64,000 bases of DNA from Lysinibacillus pakistanensis (GCA_001312325.1 BBDJ01000009.1:1-64000), one strand, 5' to 3'; shown: positions 20,836-31,121, counted from the first letter of the stretch. Notes: generated from the sequence alone by a model not told the origin. Numbers and translations are program-made.

Positions 20836-22026
20836 ATGGAAAATAAACGAAATTTCGCGAATCGTTTTGATTGGACGCTTGCTTTTATACTTTTTACCTT
20901 CCTGGTCATTAGTTTACTAGCCATTGCATCGGCACAAACATCCGGGCAATATGGCATTAACTATGTTCCTAAACAGCTACAATGGTACGTAATTGGTGCA
21001 GTAATAATTGGTATAGTTATGTTTTTTTGAGCCTGATCAATATAAAAAAAATGTCATGGTATATGTATGGTGCAGGTATCGCTCTGTTAGTACTTCTTAT
21101 TTTCATGCCTGAAGGCAAAGGACAAATAGGTGAGCCTGTAAACGGTGCAAAAAGCTGGTATCATACTCCAATGGGAAATATACAACCCTCTGAATTTATG
21201 AAAACTTTTTACATTTTAGCACTTGCCCGTCTTATTAGTAAGCATCATGAATTTTATTCATTGCGGTCATTAAAAACAGATTTTATATTATTAGCAAAAA
21301 TTGCTGTTACATTGATAGTTCCGTTAGCACTGATTATGCAACAGCCTGACCTTGGTTCAGCCCTTGTATTTTTTTGCCATTACAGCTGCGATTATTATTG
21401 TAGCAGGTATATCCTGGAAAATAATTTTGCCAACCCTTTTTGGCGGAGCTGTCGCTGGTGGTACACTTTTATGGATGGCGATCTATATGCAGGATTTTTT
21501 AGAGAAAACATTCGGCTTTAAGACGTATCAGTTTGCCCGAATCTATTCGTGGTTAGATCCCTATTCATATTCCTCAAGTAAGGGTTATCATTTAATTACT
21601 TCCCTTAATGCTATTGGCTCTGGTGAAATTTTTGGTAAAGGTTTCAGAGGTCGTGAGGTTTACGTTGCCGAAAACCATACCGATTTCATATTCACTGTTA
21701 TTGGCGAAGAATGGGGTTTTGTTGGTGCTAGTATTGTTATCTGTATTTTCTTCTTATTAATTTATCATTTAACAAAAACGACATTATTATTAAAAGATCC
21801 GTTTTCAACCTATGTATGTGCTGGTATTATTGCCATGATTACGTTCCACGTATTCGAAAACATTGGTATGACGATTCAGTTATTACCGATAACAGGTATT
21901 CCTCTACCTTTTATTAGCTATGGCGGTAGTTCATTAATGGGGAACGCCCTCGCTATCGGTCTGGTCTTTAGCATGCGCTTCCACTATCGTACCTACATGT
22001 TTACTACTCATGATGAAGATGATTGA
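20836..22026 (+). CDS. RodA/FtsW-family (SEDS) peptidoglycan glycosyltransferase
   Basis: About 396 aa with about 10 membrane helices. SEDS signatures: AKSWYHTPMGNIQPSEFMK, QQPDLGSALV, AENHTDFIFTVIGEEWGF and the C-terminal GIPLPFISYGGSS. Such proteins polymerise lipid II, RodA for elongation and FtsW for division; the lone location favours a RodA-like role but does not prove it. Breaks in 7-T runs near 21022 and 21368 are each repaired by one deletion. ATG at 20836 follows AGGTGG; a TATAAT at 20723-20728 with a poor -35 may be the promoter. Confidence 0.9.
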
Positions 22027-22042
22027 TTGAACTTATTTAGAT

Positions 22043-22088
22043 AATGAAAATGGGTAGTCTCTGTTAAAGAGAGACTACCCATTTTCAT
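22043..22088. terminator. Bidirectional terminator
   Basis: Nearly perfect 20-bp inverted repeat with AATGAAAATGGGTAGTCTCT as one arm, between the rodA-type gene and the small minus-strand gene. Confidence 0.9.
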
Positions 22089-22097
22089 TTGTACGAG

Positions 22098-22235
22098 TTA
22101 AGCTTGAACTTGCGGTGTTTGCGTTGGTGGTGTGAGCACTTTTAAAAGTTCAAGTCGAGACTTTGTTACAGTGGCTGTTACACCCAACTTAGATAAATTC
22201 GAAACAATCTTTTTCAAATCTACTTCTTTTTTCAT
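22098..22235 (-). CDS. Small 45-aa protein of unknown function
   Basis: Short reading frame starting MKKEVDLKKIVSNLSKLGV and ending TPPTQTPQVQA. The ATG at 22235 has a strong GAGGTGGAATGT ribosome site, and the frame ends just before a shared terminator, both of which favour a real gene. The N-terminal part could form an amphipathic helix; the tail is rich in Pro, Thr and Gln. I do not recognise it. Confidence 0.6.
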   Translation of the reverse strand: MKKEVDLKKIVSNLSKLGVTATVTKSRLELLKVLTPPTQTPQVQA

Positions 22236-22686
22236 ACATTCCACCTCAATCTTTCCTCGAATTAATATAACGTTTTATTTCCAAAAAAAGTTTCATTTTT
22301 CTTTCTACGTGTATGATGTCCGACGAGTATATCACTTCTTATCATACCACTTAACTCATCTTTAAAATTTTTCATTTATGTTACAATGTAAATTTTTTTC
22401 TTCCCTACACGATTACCACCAAATCAAAAAAAATAAAACTTGATTTATATACCCTATAGTAGTATACCCTAAATTTAAATTCCTATACTATATGACAATG
22501 GATATAAAAACTTAGACAAATGCATGTACTCGCCGCCACCTATTGACCTGTGAAGTTGTACAAGTTCTGAGCGGAAACAACTTTTACTGTGTTTCTTCCA
22601 ATGTTCTACCTTCCGTTTTCTTGTAATAACAAGTTCAAGAGAGGTAGAATATATATACTGAAATATCGTATGAAAGCAGGGACTGT
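22236..22686. other. 450-bp intergenic region before the MFS exporter
   Basis: No convincing gene. It holds a 9-bp direct repeat TATACCCTA at 22448-22456 and 22463-22471 (15-bp period), and a locally GC-richer stretch around 22530-22580 within AT-rich DNA. Divergent promoters for the small gene and the exporter must lie here, but I cannot place them. Confidence 0.5.
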
Positions 22687-23848
22687 ATGAAAAAAGCAAT
22701 TTTATTATTAATGTCTGTTCAATTCCTCGTGTATTTAGGATTTGGGATTATAATACCTGTCTTACCAGAGGTTATTGTCCAGCATAATTGGGACGAATTA
22801 CATGTAGGCGGCTTACTAACAGTTTACTCCCTTGCAAGTTTTTTTCACTGCACCACTTTGGGGTATGCTCTCTGATAAGGTAGGGCGTAAACAGCTTATT
22901 TTAATGGGTCTAGTTGGTTTTAGTTTAAGCTTTGTAATTTTCTCTTTATTTATAGATAATCTAGTAATTTTATACGTTTCACGTGTTGTGGGTGGTTTAT
23001 TCTCAGGCGCATTATATACAGCAGTAACAGGCTTCGTTGGTGATACGTCAAGTGAGGAAGACCGCAATAAATATATGGGTCTAATGGGCATGTCCATCGG
23101 TCTTGGTTTTATTTTTGGTCCAGCAATCGGTGGTATGCTAGGCCACTATAGCTTACAATTACCCTTTACTAGTTCAGCACTATTAATTGCACTATTATTT
23201 ATTTATGCAAGCTTCGTCTTAAAAGAACCTGAAAAACGAAAAGATACAAATAAACGCGCCATTGTGCCAAAAGGCGCTGGTAAAATGCTGCAATATCGAG
23301 TGCGTTATTTGTTTTTATTCTCTTTTTTTAGTGACTTTTATGCTGGCTGGAGTAGAGGCTACATTCCAGCTGTTTCAAATCGATCGCATTCAAATTACCC
23401 CATTACAAATTGGTTATTTATTTATGTTTAGCGGTTTTGTAGATGCAGCTATTCAAGGTGGGGTTGTAAGAAGGATTAAAAATGGACGTGAGACAGCTGG
23501 ATAATAGGTGCCCAAATCGTAACTGCAATCGGTATGCTGTTATTCACTTTAACAGCTAACTTATTTATGGCCGGTCTTGCCCTTTGTGTCTTTACTGCAG
23601 GCAATGCACTTGCAAGAACGTGTGTTGTATCACTGTCATCGAAAGAATCAGGAGGCCAATACGGAACTGCAGCAGGACTTTCCTATTCTATGGATAATCT
23701 AGGGCGTATTCTAGGTCCATTATTCTTCACTTGGCTATTTACAGTCCAATCCAGCCTTGGTTATTATACTTCAGCAGCAATAGCTGTCGTTTCAATAAGT
23801 ATCATATTTATCTATAAAGCTTCAAATAAATCTTTACGACTTGAATAA
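22687..23848 (+). CDS. MFS drug-type exporter (DHA1 family)
   Basis: About 387 aa with 12 predicted membrane helices. Motif A is seen as GMLSDKVGRKQ after helix 2, and the GFVGDTSSEEDRNKYMG loop and GLGFIFGPAIGGMLG (motif C type) are typical of drug/H+ antiporters. Substrate unknown. Breaks: 7-T runs near 22842 and 23324, and one short-run break near 23499 where an added T gives RETAWIIGAQ. Start ATG at 22687 follows AAAGCAGGGACTGT. Confidence 0.8.
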
Positions 23849-24036
23849 AAAGTTCAAAAAAAAGGCGTAACATAATAGGTAACGTAAATAATACCTAAAA
23901 GCGTAGAAAATTCAAATAAACCATAACACTATTCAGATATGATACTTTACTAAAGCTATAAGTTCATAGAATCTCGAAATATAAAGAACTGATAAGAAAT
24001 AATTTACTGCTTAAGAGGAATAACGGAGGGCTCTGC

Positions 24037-24831
24037 ATGATGAATAAAACCACAAATCTTTTACTTCCAAAAGAGCTAGAATTGCTTCGTTTCGAAATTG
24101 AAAATACACTGCTTTCATCCATGATTATTACACCTTATAAGCATTCAACGACCTTAACAGAAAGTAAATTTGCTGGTGTACCATATTTACCGTATTATCA
24201 GACATATCCTAAAGACATTACAGGTGAGCCAATGCGGCTATTAGCGCAAATCAACTTTGCTGAAATGCCACCACTAAGGGATTTTCCAACTCAGGGTATT
24301 CTTCAGTTTTATATTTCGTCTAATATTTTTGTGAATGCAGATCATTACCACGAAGATATTTTTCAGCAGTTTTATAAAATTAGATTTTACCCTACTGTAA
24401 ATTCTGAAGTGGCAATGCCCGTACAAGAATTTATAACATATTCAAAAGATTGGTTCCCTATTCATCAAGAATTAGCATTACAATTCAGACCATCACAGGA
24501 ACCTGTGTCAGCTTTAGATTATCGCGCTATACGTTATTTGCCTAATTTAATACCTTCACAGGTGGATATTGATTTACAGGAAATTTATCTGCAACATTTT
24601 TTTAGGAGCCGGAGCTAAAATTGGTGGCTATGGTTATTTTTTTAGAGGATGATATCCGTCATGAATCAAAGCTCCTTCAACGCTATGATGTCTTGTTACT
24701 TCAAATTGACTCAAACGATGAACTCGGTATTATGTGGGCAGATAGTGGTGTAGGAAAATTTTTTTATCAATCGTGAAAAGCTACTTCAAAAGGATTTTTC
24801 TGATATTTTATTTCAATGGGAGCATTATTAA
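24037..24831 (+). CDS. DUF1963 protein (YwqG-like)
   Basis: About 263 aa after repair of T runs near 24600, 24640 and 24762. LTESKFAGVPYLPYYQTYP and MRLLAQINFAEMP are the conserved front of the DUF1963 family; GAKIGGYGYF and LLQIDSNDELGIMWADSG the conserved end. Function unknown; members are soluble cytoplasmic proteins. Start ATG at 24037 with GGAGGG 6 nt upstream. Confidence 0.85.
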
Positions 24832-24837
24832 TCATTT

Positions 24838-24876
24838 TTAGGATTACTTCGTTCCATATTTCGGAGTAATCCTTTT
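24838..24876 (+). terminator. Terminator of the DUF1963 gene
   Basis: Hairpin AGGATTACT/AGTAATCCT followed by TTTCTG. Confidence 0.75.
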
Positions 24877-24968
24877 CTGTGCCTACAATAAATTTCTTCT
24901 CTTCTTTCCACCAATGAAGTAAGCTATACTAGGATATATTGTGAAATATAGTAAAGGCAGGTGCAGGA

Positions 24969-26429
24969 ATGAGCATTTTTACAGATGTGGAATATCTAGT
25001 ACCTTTAATTATGTTTGTAAATATTTTAGCAGCATTGACAATTATTTTTTTTAGAACGTAAAGATGCTACTTCTACATGGGCATGGATTCTCGTACTATT
25101 CTTCCTTCCATTAGCTGGTTTTATTCTATACTTACTTCTTGGCCGACAGCTAAGAAAAAAGCATTTATTCCGTTGGGAAGGACGGAAGGATATAGGGATT
25201 GATAATCTTATCAGCTATCAAATGGATGCGATTCGAGATGATACATTCGAGTTTCGTATTGAGAATGCGGAAAATTATAAAGAAATGATTTATATGCATC
25301 TGAAAACAAATAATGCAGTGCTAACGCAGGACAACTCCATTAAAATTTTTGACGATGGTGCAGATAAATTTGAACAGCTACTAAAAGATATTGAAGCAGC
25401 AAAGGACCATATCCACATCCAATATTATATTTTTCGTTTAGATGACTTAGGTACCCGTATTGTCGATAAGCTAATTAAAAAGGCAAAACAAGGTGTAAAG
25501 GTTCGTCTCTTATATGATGAAATGGGCTCACGAAATGTTAAAAGGCGCCATTTCAAGGAATTACTTAATGCAGGTGGCGAGGTAGAAGTATTTTTCCCAT
25601 CCATCTTCCCCCTTCTAAACCCTCGTTTAAACTTTAGAAATCACCGAAAAATCGTTGTTATTGATGGACGTATTGGTTTTATTGGTGGCTTTAATGTAGG
25701 AGATGAATATCTAGGTCTACAAAAGAAGTTTGGCTATTGGAGAGATACACATTTACGTATTGAGGGTAGTGCTGTACACCCACTGCAAACACGCTTTTTA
25801 TTAGACTGGAATCAAGCTTGTGCACAGCAAAAAAATGGGGTATTCAGACAGATATTTTCCAGCTATCCCCAAAAAAAGGCGATGTAGGTCTACAAATCGT
25901 TTCAAGTGGGCCAGATTCTGACTGGGAACAGATTAAAATTGGTTATTTAAAGCTTATTAACATGGCCCAAAAATACATTTATATTCAAACACCATATTTT
26001 ATTCCTGACGTTAGCTTTTTAGATGCTATTAAAATTGCTACATTATCGGGTATTGACGTACGTATTATGATTCCGAATAAACCTGATCATATGTTTGTTT
26101 ATTGGGCTACTTATTCATATGTTGGACAATTATTGCGAGCAGGAGCAAAAGTATATATTTATGAAAAAGGCTTTATTCATGCGAAAGCCATTATTATTGA
26201 CGATGAAGCCTCTACTGTTGGAACTGCCAATATCGATGTCCGAAGCTTCAGTTTGAATTTTGAAGTAAATGCATTCATTTATGACCCAACCATTTCACAC
26301 CAGCTAGCTGAGCTATTTGAAAAGGATATTTTTGATTGTACCGAATTAACATGGGAAATGTATCAGAACCGTTCCAATTTAATAAAATTTAAAGAATCCA
26401 TTTCTCGCCTACTAACACCTATATTGTAA
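24969..26429 (+). CDS. cls: Cardiolipin synthase
   Basis: Phospholipase D superfamily membrane enzyme making cardiolipin from phosphatidylglycerol. Two N-terminal membrane helices ([38 protein letters not shown]) precede two HKD motifs: [17 protein letters not shown] and [19 protein letters not shown]. About 486 aa. Breaks: T run at 25046-25053 (one base fewer gives [11 protein letters not shown]) and the AAAAAAAT GGGG stretch at 25830-25840, where more than one correction is possible. Start ATG at 24969. Confidence 0.94.
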
Positions 26430-26436
26430 AACAAAA

Positions 26437-26484
26437 AAGAAGAGCAGCTAGCTCCATAACTATGGAGTAGCTACCCTTCTTTTA
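26437..26484. terminator. Terminator between convergent cls and vanY
   Basis: Hairpin with arms AGAAGAGCAGCTAGCTCCATA and TATGGAGTAGCTACCCTTCT, imperfect, flanked by A and T tracts on both sides. Confidence 0.7.
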
Positions 26485-27256
26485 TTTCACACCTAAATAT
26501 TCTTCTAAAGTTATATCTTTCTTCTTAATTTCTTTTGCAATATCAACACCCACATAGCGATAATGCCATGACTCATACATATACCCAGTAATATCTTCCT
26601 TGTTTTTTGGGAATCGTAATATAAATCCGTAATCTTGAGCATTTGTCAATAACCATTGCCCTGCTGGTGTTTCTCCAAACTCCTTAGTCAGCCATAGATT
26701 CTCTTTGCCACGCTCTCCAATATCAAAGGCTAAACCTGTTTGATGCTCTGAGTAACCTGGTCGCGCACTATACCGGTCTGCTGCTGCCTGTCCATCACGA
26801 TTCACATAATTGTTATATAATGTTGTTTGATAGTCAAAGGACCGATAGCCACTAAATGCCACAAAATCAAAACCCTGTTTTTTAGCAGCAGCTAGCATTT
26901 TATCTAATTCTTGACGCGCTTCCTTATTTTCTCCTGGCGCAAAGGTAGACGGGAGTGGATATATTTTATTTGCTAGTAAAATACCATTAATATACGTAGG
27001 TTCAGTGGGTAATGTTTGATTTGGTAAATATCCATTTTCATCAGGTTGTTGCTCTGGTTCCGAAGGCTTTTCTGTTGTTTTTTTCGGCTCTTCCGTTGCA
27101 ACTGAATCATTTTTTGTTGGTTCAGTTGTTAATGACTGCTTCTCTGGTTCATTACTTACTTGCTTATTTTTATAGTTATAAACTACGAAAATAGAAACAA
27201 TTAGTGCTACTGAAATGATAGCACCAATAATGAGTAATAGACGACTTTTTTTTCAC
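26482..27256 (-). CDS. VanY-type D,D-carboxypeptidase, membrane anchored
   Basis: About 257 aa. An N-terminal helix LLLIIGAIISVALIVSIF is followed by a Thr/Glu/Pro-rich linker and the M15B peptidase domain: FSGYRSFDYQ, SEHQTGLAFDIG (zinc His and Asp) and SWHYRYVG (zinc His). It trims the terminal D-Ala from peptidoglycan stems outside the membrane. The only break is the 8-T run at 27246-27253 next to the start; the GTG at 27256 with AGGGG upstream then gives MKKSRLLLIIGAII. It is a housekeeping type; no van cluster is nearby. Confidence 0.9.
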
Positions 27257-27308
27257 TATTTTTACCCCTTTTGTAATTTTTCAAGTACTATGTGGTTAAA
27301 ATATCCCT

Positions 27309-27430
27309 TTTATCTTCATTCAGCAAATGTTTTTTTGCATCGAAAGCATAGCGGCAGATATTTTTTTTGCGCGTAAGCGTAGCGGCAGCCGCAGATGTTT
27401 TTTTTGCGCGTAAGCGTAGCGGAGCCGCAG
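27309..27430. repeat. Cluster of short intergenic repeats (copy B plus tandem units)
   Basis: 27309-27352 repeats copy A at 10536-10579 (42 of 44 bases). It runs into three tandem related units, each a T tract followed by a GC-rich block. They lie at about 27331-27360 (diverged), 27361-27397 and 27398-27430. The core GCGCGTAAGCGTAGCGG occurs exactly in the last two. The T tracts are 7-8 long. This lies in the 345-bp gap between the vanY-type gene and the small membrane protein gene. Confidence 0.8.
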
Positions 27431-27601
27431 AACAGAAGACTCACACCTCTATAGAAATTGATATTCGGGAATGCCTTACGCTAGTACTGAACATTTTAAC
27501 TCTTGCAGGTACATTTGAATTAACTGTATCCGACTTTATTGGTATAATCTCATTTTAGCACTGTTCACAATTTAGGGTGCACTATAGATTATTAATTTAG
27601 T

Positions 27602-27854
27602 TTATTTGTCAGTGAGAATGATAATTATGACAATTATAGAAGCAATAGAGAAAAAAAACAGCCATATACTTCATCCATTTCGCTTCTTTCATATAGCCCT
27701 GTTCTTTAAAGCTTTTAGCTCTGAAACCATTAGATAAAGCAAACATAATCGTCATTGCCAATACTGCAAAATTAAAATTCCCCATAATGATAAATACTAT
27801 AGCTGCAATACTAAAAAGTGCCACTAAAATAGATGATAGCCATTTAATGTTCAT
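27602..27854 (-). CDS. Small membrane protein of unknown function
   Basis: About 83 aa with three hydrophobic stretches: LSSILVALFSIAAIVFIIMG, FAVLAMTIMFALSNGF and a C-terminal IASIIVIIIIL restored by removing one base from the 8-A run at 27651-27658. A charged loop FKEQGYMKEAKWMKY separates the last two. Start ATG at 27854 with AGGAGG upstream. It sits right behind yidC, with a terminator between them that overlaps its ribosome site. Confidence 0.7.
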
Positions 27855-27869
27855 CCTGTTGTCCTCCTA

Positions 27870-27898
27870 AAAAAATCGAGGCTACTAAGGCGCCTCGA
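27870..27898 (-). terminator. Terminator of yidC
   Basis: Minus-strand hairpin TCGAGGC/GCCTCGA followed by seven T. The T run abuts the AGGAGG of the next gene, so read-through would decide its expression. Confidence 0.8.
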
Positions 27899-27909
27899 CA
27901 TTGAATAAT

Positions 27910-28671
27910 TTATGAACTTGCTTTTTCCGGATGTTCCGAATAATACTTTCGACCGATGTAGGTTTGAATAATCAGTAAAGCACCGCTGACAGACCAATAC
28001 AGTGGTAGTGCTGCCATTGACGACATCGAGATAAAGACAATCATAATCGGTGAAATATAAATAAACATTTTCATTTGTGCTTTTTGCTGCTCTGGTACTG
28101 TCCATAATGACACACGAGCTTGAACTAAATACACAATACCCGCAATAATCGTCATTACAATATCAGGCGATCCTAAGCTAAACCATAAAAATTCATGTGA
28201 TTTCACATCAGCTGAGTATAAAATTGAGAAATAAAGACCCATGATAATTGGCATTTGAATTAACATTGGTAAACATCCCATGTTTAGTGGATTGATGCCA
28301 TGCTTTTGATATAATGCCATCATTTCTTGCTGGTGCTGCATTTGCTCTTCTTTTGTCTTTGCTTCCTTCATTTTCTTCTGAACAGCTTCCATTTCAGGTT
28401 TAAACGCGTCCATTTTCGTTTTCATTAATTGTTGCTGACGATAATTTTTTAACATAATCGGCATTAAAACTAAACGAATCAGCACTGTAATAGCAATAAT
28501 CGCCAGACCATAGCTACCTGAAAAATAGTATTTCCGAAAAACTCCAATAAAAATTCCATAGGCTTCACAAAAATACTATAGAAAAAAACCTTCTTTGTTT
28601 TGCACAGCTTGACAGCCACTAAGAACAAAAACGACAAGTCCAAGCATTGAAAATAGCTTCAAATTTTTCAT
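27910..28671 (-). CDS. yidC: YidC/Oxa1/SpoIIIJ-family membrane protein insertase
   Basis: About 253 aa lipoprotein insertase. The N-terminal signal ends in the lipobox LSGC. The first core helix contains the conserved Arg in VLIRLVLMPIML, then LYQKHGINPLNMGCLPMLIQ. Two breaks: the A run near 28584 (7 to 6) and a short-run break near 28540 where one added A gives FFGKYYFSGSYGLAI. ATG at 28671 has AGGTGG upstream. Bacilli usually have two paralogues; which one this is cannot be told here. Confidence 0.93.
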
Positions 28672-28776
28672 TTTTCCACCTACTATTATTTATCAACTAA
28701 AGTGAAGTATACATTATTGAGTCTATCTTTATCAAATAGCAAGGTGCTACTAATTACCCCGTTATTGCCAGAGCAT

Positions 28777-28817
28777 AAAAAAGATGCGAGCTTTAGCATC
28801 GCTAACACGTCCGCATC
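28777..28817 (-). terminator. Terminator between the AraC gene and yidC
   Basis: On the minus strand GATGCG...CGCATC encloses a second possible hairpin (GATGC/GCATC) and is followed by TTTTTTA. It ends the AraC-regulator transcript and lies 105 nt upstream of yidC. Confidence 0.65.
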
Positions 28818-28848
28818 CTATTCATTCATACCTTATTTATTAATGTCA

Positions 28849-29645
28849 TTAAACATTCTGAAGCTCAGTCTCTGCCATTTCAAAACGATAAAACTCATGA
28901 TGTAGCTCATCACGGAAGTGCTTGGGAGTAACCCCAGTGTATTTTTTTGAAAATACGGGTAAAGTAGCTTTGATTACAGAAATGGAATTGATCTGAAATA
29001 GATGTGATACTTTTATTTGTATGTCGTAGATAATATTGCGATTCTTCTACGCGGCGAACATTTAAATATTCAACCAGTGTAATACCGACATGTTCTCTAA
29101 AAATACGTGATAAGTGACTAGTACTAATATGGAAGTTATTTGCGATGCTTTCAACTGTTAGGTCATTTTCTAATTCATCATTTATATACATAATCACTTT
29201 GTTAACTGTCTGATGACGGAAAGTCGGTTGCTTGCGATCTGCGATAAAATAGACAAAGAAATCAATTAAATCATCAGCGAATTGTAAAAATTCAGCGTCT
29301 TTCATCTGATTTTCAATCATATCATTACAAGCAATGTTAAAAGCAAAGGCTTTTTTCGAAGGTACTTGATTGTCTAGCAATTTACGTGCAACAATTGACG
29401 ACAGCACAGAAAAATAACTTCGAACCATTTTAATGACTTGCTTGCCAAAACGTATTGAAAGAATATCAATTAACTCATGCAAAGATTTCTTAGCCTTTGC
29501 AGATTCTAAATGGTAAATTTCAAATATTAATTTCGACTCAATATTAAAAAAATTCTTCTACACCGATGTATTGATTAATATTATCGATTTCCTGGAAGTA
29601 TCTTTTTGATATCGTTTCTGACATAGAATGTTGATGTAGTTGCAT
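28849..29645 (-). CDS. AraC-family transcriptional regulator
   Basis: About 265 aa. The C-terminal AraC DNA-binding domain has two helix-turn-helix units: VESIANNFHISTSHLSRIFR and SISDQFHFCNQSYFTRIFKK, ending with the family TGVTPKHFR. The N-terminal 160 residues are helical and unlike the cupin sensor of classical AraC. Breaks at 7-T runs near 28943 and 29547 are repaired by single deletions. Start ATG at 29645, with a second in-frame ATG at 29657. Target unknown. Confidence 0.85.
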
Positions 29646-30151
29646 AATCTTCCCCATCTTTCCTCAGATTGCACGAATTACTTTTACAAAATTAGACATC
29701 AAATTACATATTTTAAATAAGAAAATAGTATCTCTTTATTTATTGTATGAATTGAGTCCTATTTCACAAATATATATTGAATACAACTTAAAAATAACCC
29801 AACTAAAACACCAGTTTTTTTAAAAAATAGACTATACAGTGAATTTTACCATATTTTGCGATTTCCTTTCAACCACATTTTACGCTACACTCTAGTTCTA
29901 ATTTATCATATATGCACAGTAGAAACCTCGTAAACTTATTTCGCACAATTAAATTTTACCATATACATATTAAAAAAAATTAGTAATTAATTAAATTTTG
30001 TGACAAATTATGCTAGGTAATTTGCACGTTTTTTTTTCAACAATCAACATATCTCTTTTTTTATTCCGAAATCTTCTCTATATAATTTATACGAATATGT
30101 AGTAAAATAGATGATAATACTATTTTTAAAAGTTTAGACGAGGTGTTAATA
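29646..30151. other. Divergent AT-rich regulatory region (506 bp)
   Basis: No gene seen. It separates the divergent AraC and LytTR regulators. It contains TTTTGTGACAAATT (29996-30009) and TTGCACGTTTTTTT (30022-30035), both repeated upstream of the CoA-transferase gene. A TATAAT at about 30079-30084 may be a -10 element without a clear -35. Confidence 0.5.
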
Positions 30152-30803
30152 GTGGATCCAAAACAAATAGAAGAGATTATGGAGATTATTAAGGAGTTCT
30201 TTCCCGAAAATACTTCAATCGCAATTTCTGACACGAACGAATACTTGTATTACCAGCCAAGCAAGAAAGTTGATTTAAAAATTAAGCCGGGCGATCCAAT
30301 TAAAGAAGGCTCAGCAGCCCACAAAGCATTAAGCTATGGGCAAAAAAATTAGCTCTTATATTGAGCCGGATGTATTTGGCGTAGCCTACTATGGCATGAG
30401 TATTCCTCTTATGGAGGAAGGCGAAACGAAGGGGGCTATTACTGCGATCTTCCCACAAAAACCATCAGCATTTTTAACGAACTACATCACAATCAAGATA
30501 GATGATTGCTGGTACCCGATTAAACATGATCAAGTTATTTATCTTGAAACACAGCTCCGAAAAACATTTGTTAAAACAATGAGTCGTGAAGGCTACCACC
30601 GCTTAAACCTAAGTGATTTAGAGTTATTTTTAGCACCTGACTCATTCATTCGTTGTCACCGCTCTTATATTGTTAATATTGACTACATCGATGAAATTCA
30701 ACCAGATTCACATTCAACGTTTTTATTAATCATGAAAGATGGTACCCGTATTCCCGTAAGTCAGCGCTATGCAAGTTACTTCCGTCGTTCTTTAGGTTTC
30801 TAA
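30152..30803 (+). CDS. LytTR-domain transcriptional regulator
   Basis: About 216 aa. A C-terminal LytTR DNA-binding domain (YLETQLRKTFVKTM, FIRCHRSYIVNIDYIDEIQP, IPVSQRYASYFRRSLG) follows an N-terminal sensor-like domain of about 110 aa (IKEFFPENTSIAISDTNEYL, GVAYYGMSIPLMEEGETKG). It is not a response regulator: no receiver domain. One break at the 7-A run near 30342 is fixed by one deletion (SYGQKISSYIE). Start GTG at 30152 with GAGGTG 6 nt upstream. It lies just before the CoA-transferase gene and shares upstream motifs with it, so it probably controls it. Confidence 0.85.
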
Positions 30804-30808
30804 TTATT

Positions 30809-30854
30809 AAAAAGTACAGCGAGCATTTAATTTATTCGCCCGCTGTACTTTTTA
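30809..30854 (+). terminator. Terminator of the LytTR gene
   Basis: Hairpin AAAAAGTACAGCG/CGCTGTACTTTTT, 13 bp perfect. Confidence 0.85.
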
Positions 30855-30984
30855 ATTTCATTTTTTTAGAATGAGATTTTCTCTAAAAATTATATAGCTC
30901 TACATTAAAACGTTTTCTCTGTCGAAAATTCACATTTATGCTCGATTTTCCTATTTTTTCTCAATTTAATGCTTATCCTAAAGT

Positions 30985-31091
30985 TTTTGTGACAAATTGG
31001 TGATAGTATTATTCAAATGGTTGGAGTTATACTACAACTAAATAAACAGAAAATTCTTGCACGTTTTTTTCTAGTTTTGTAATCGGTTTCC
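30985..31091 (+). promoter_or_regulatory. Upstream region of the CoA-transferase gene with shared motifs and a cre-like site
   Basis: TTTTGTGACAAATT (30985-30998) and TTGCACGTTTTTTT (31058-31070) recur from the region before the LytTR gene. TTGTAATCGGTTTCC (31077-31091) matches the CcpA cre consensus WTGNAANCGNWNNCW at 14 of 15 positions. The CDS starts 30 bp further on, behind AGGGGAGGA. Confidence 0.5.
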
Positions 31092-31121
31092 ATCAAAACT
31101 TTTTAGGGGAGGATTTTTTTA

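Noticed and set aside
22475..22686. Riboswitch-like leader before the MFS exporter
   Set aside because: The region is long and partly GC-rich, but I could not fit any known riboswitch consensus (guanidine, purine, SAM, preQ1 and others). Left as an unexplained region.
26482..27256. Vancomycin-resistance cluster
   Set aside because: The gene is a VanY-type carboxypeptidase, but there is no vanH/A/X or VanRS nearby and ddl is the ordinary enzyme. It is a housekeeping wall enzyme.
27367..27558. A 63-codon plus-strand frame through the repeat cluster
   Set aside because: Its first third is translated repeat DNA, it lacks a ribosome site and the predicted peptide is unlike any family. Kept only as repeat.
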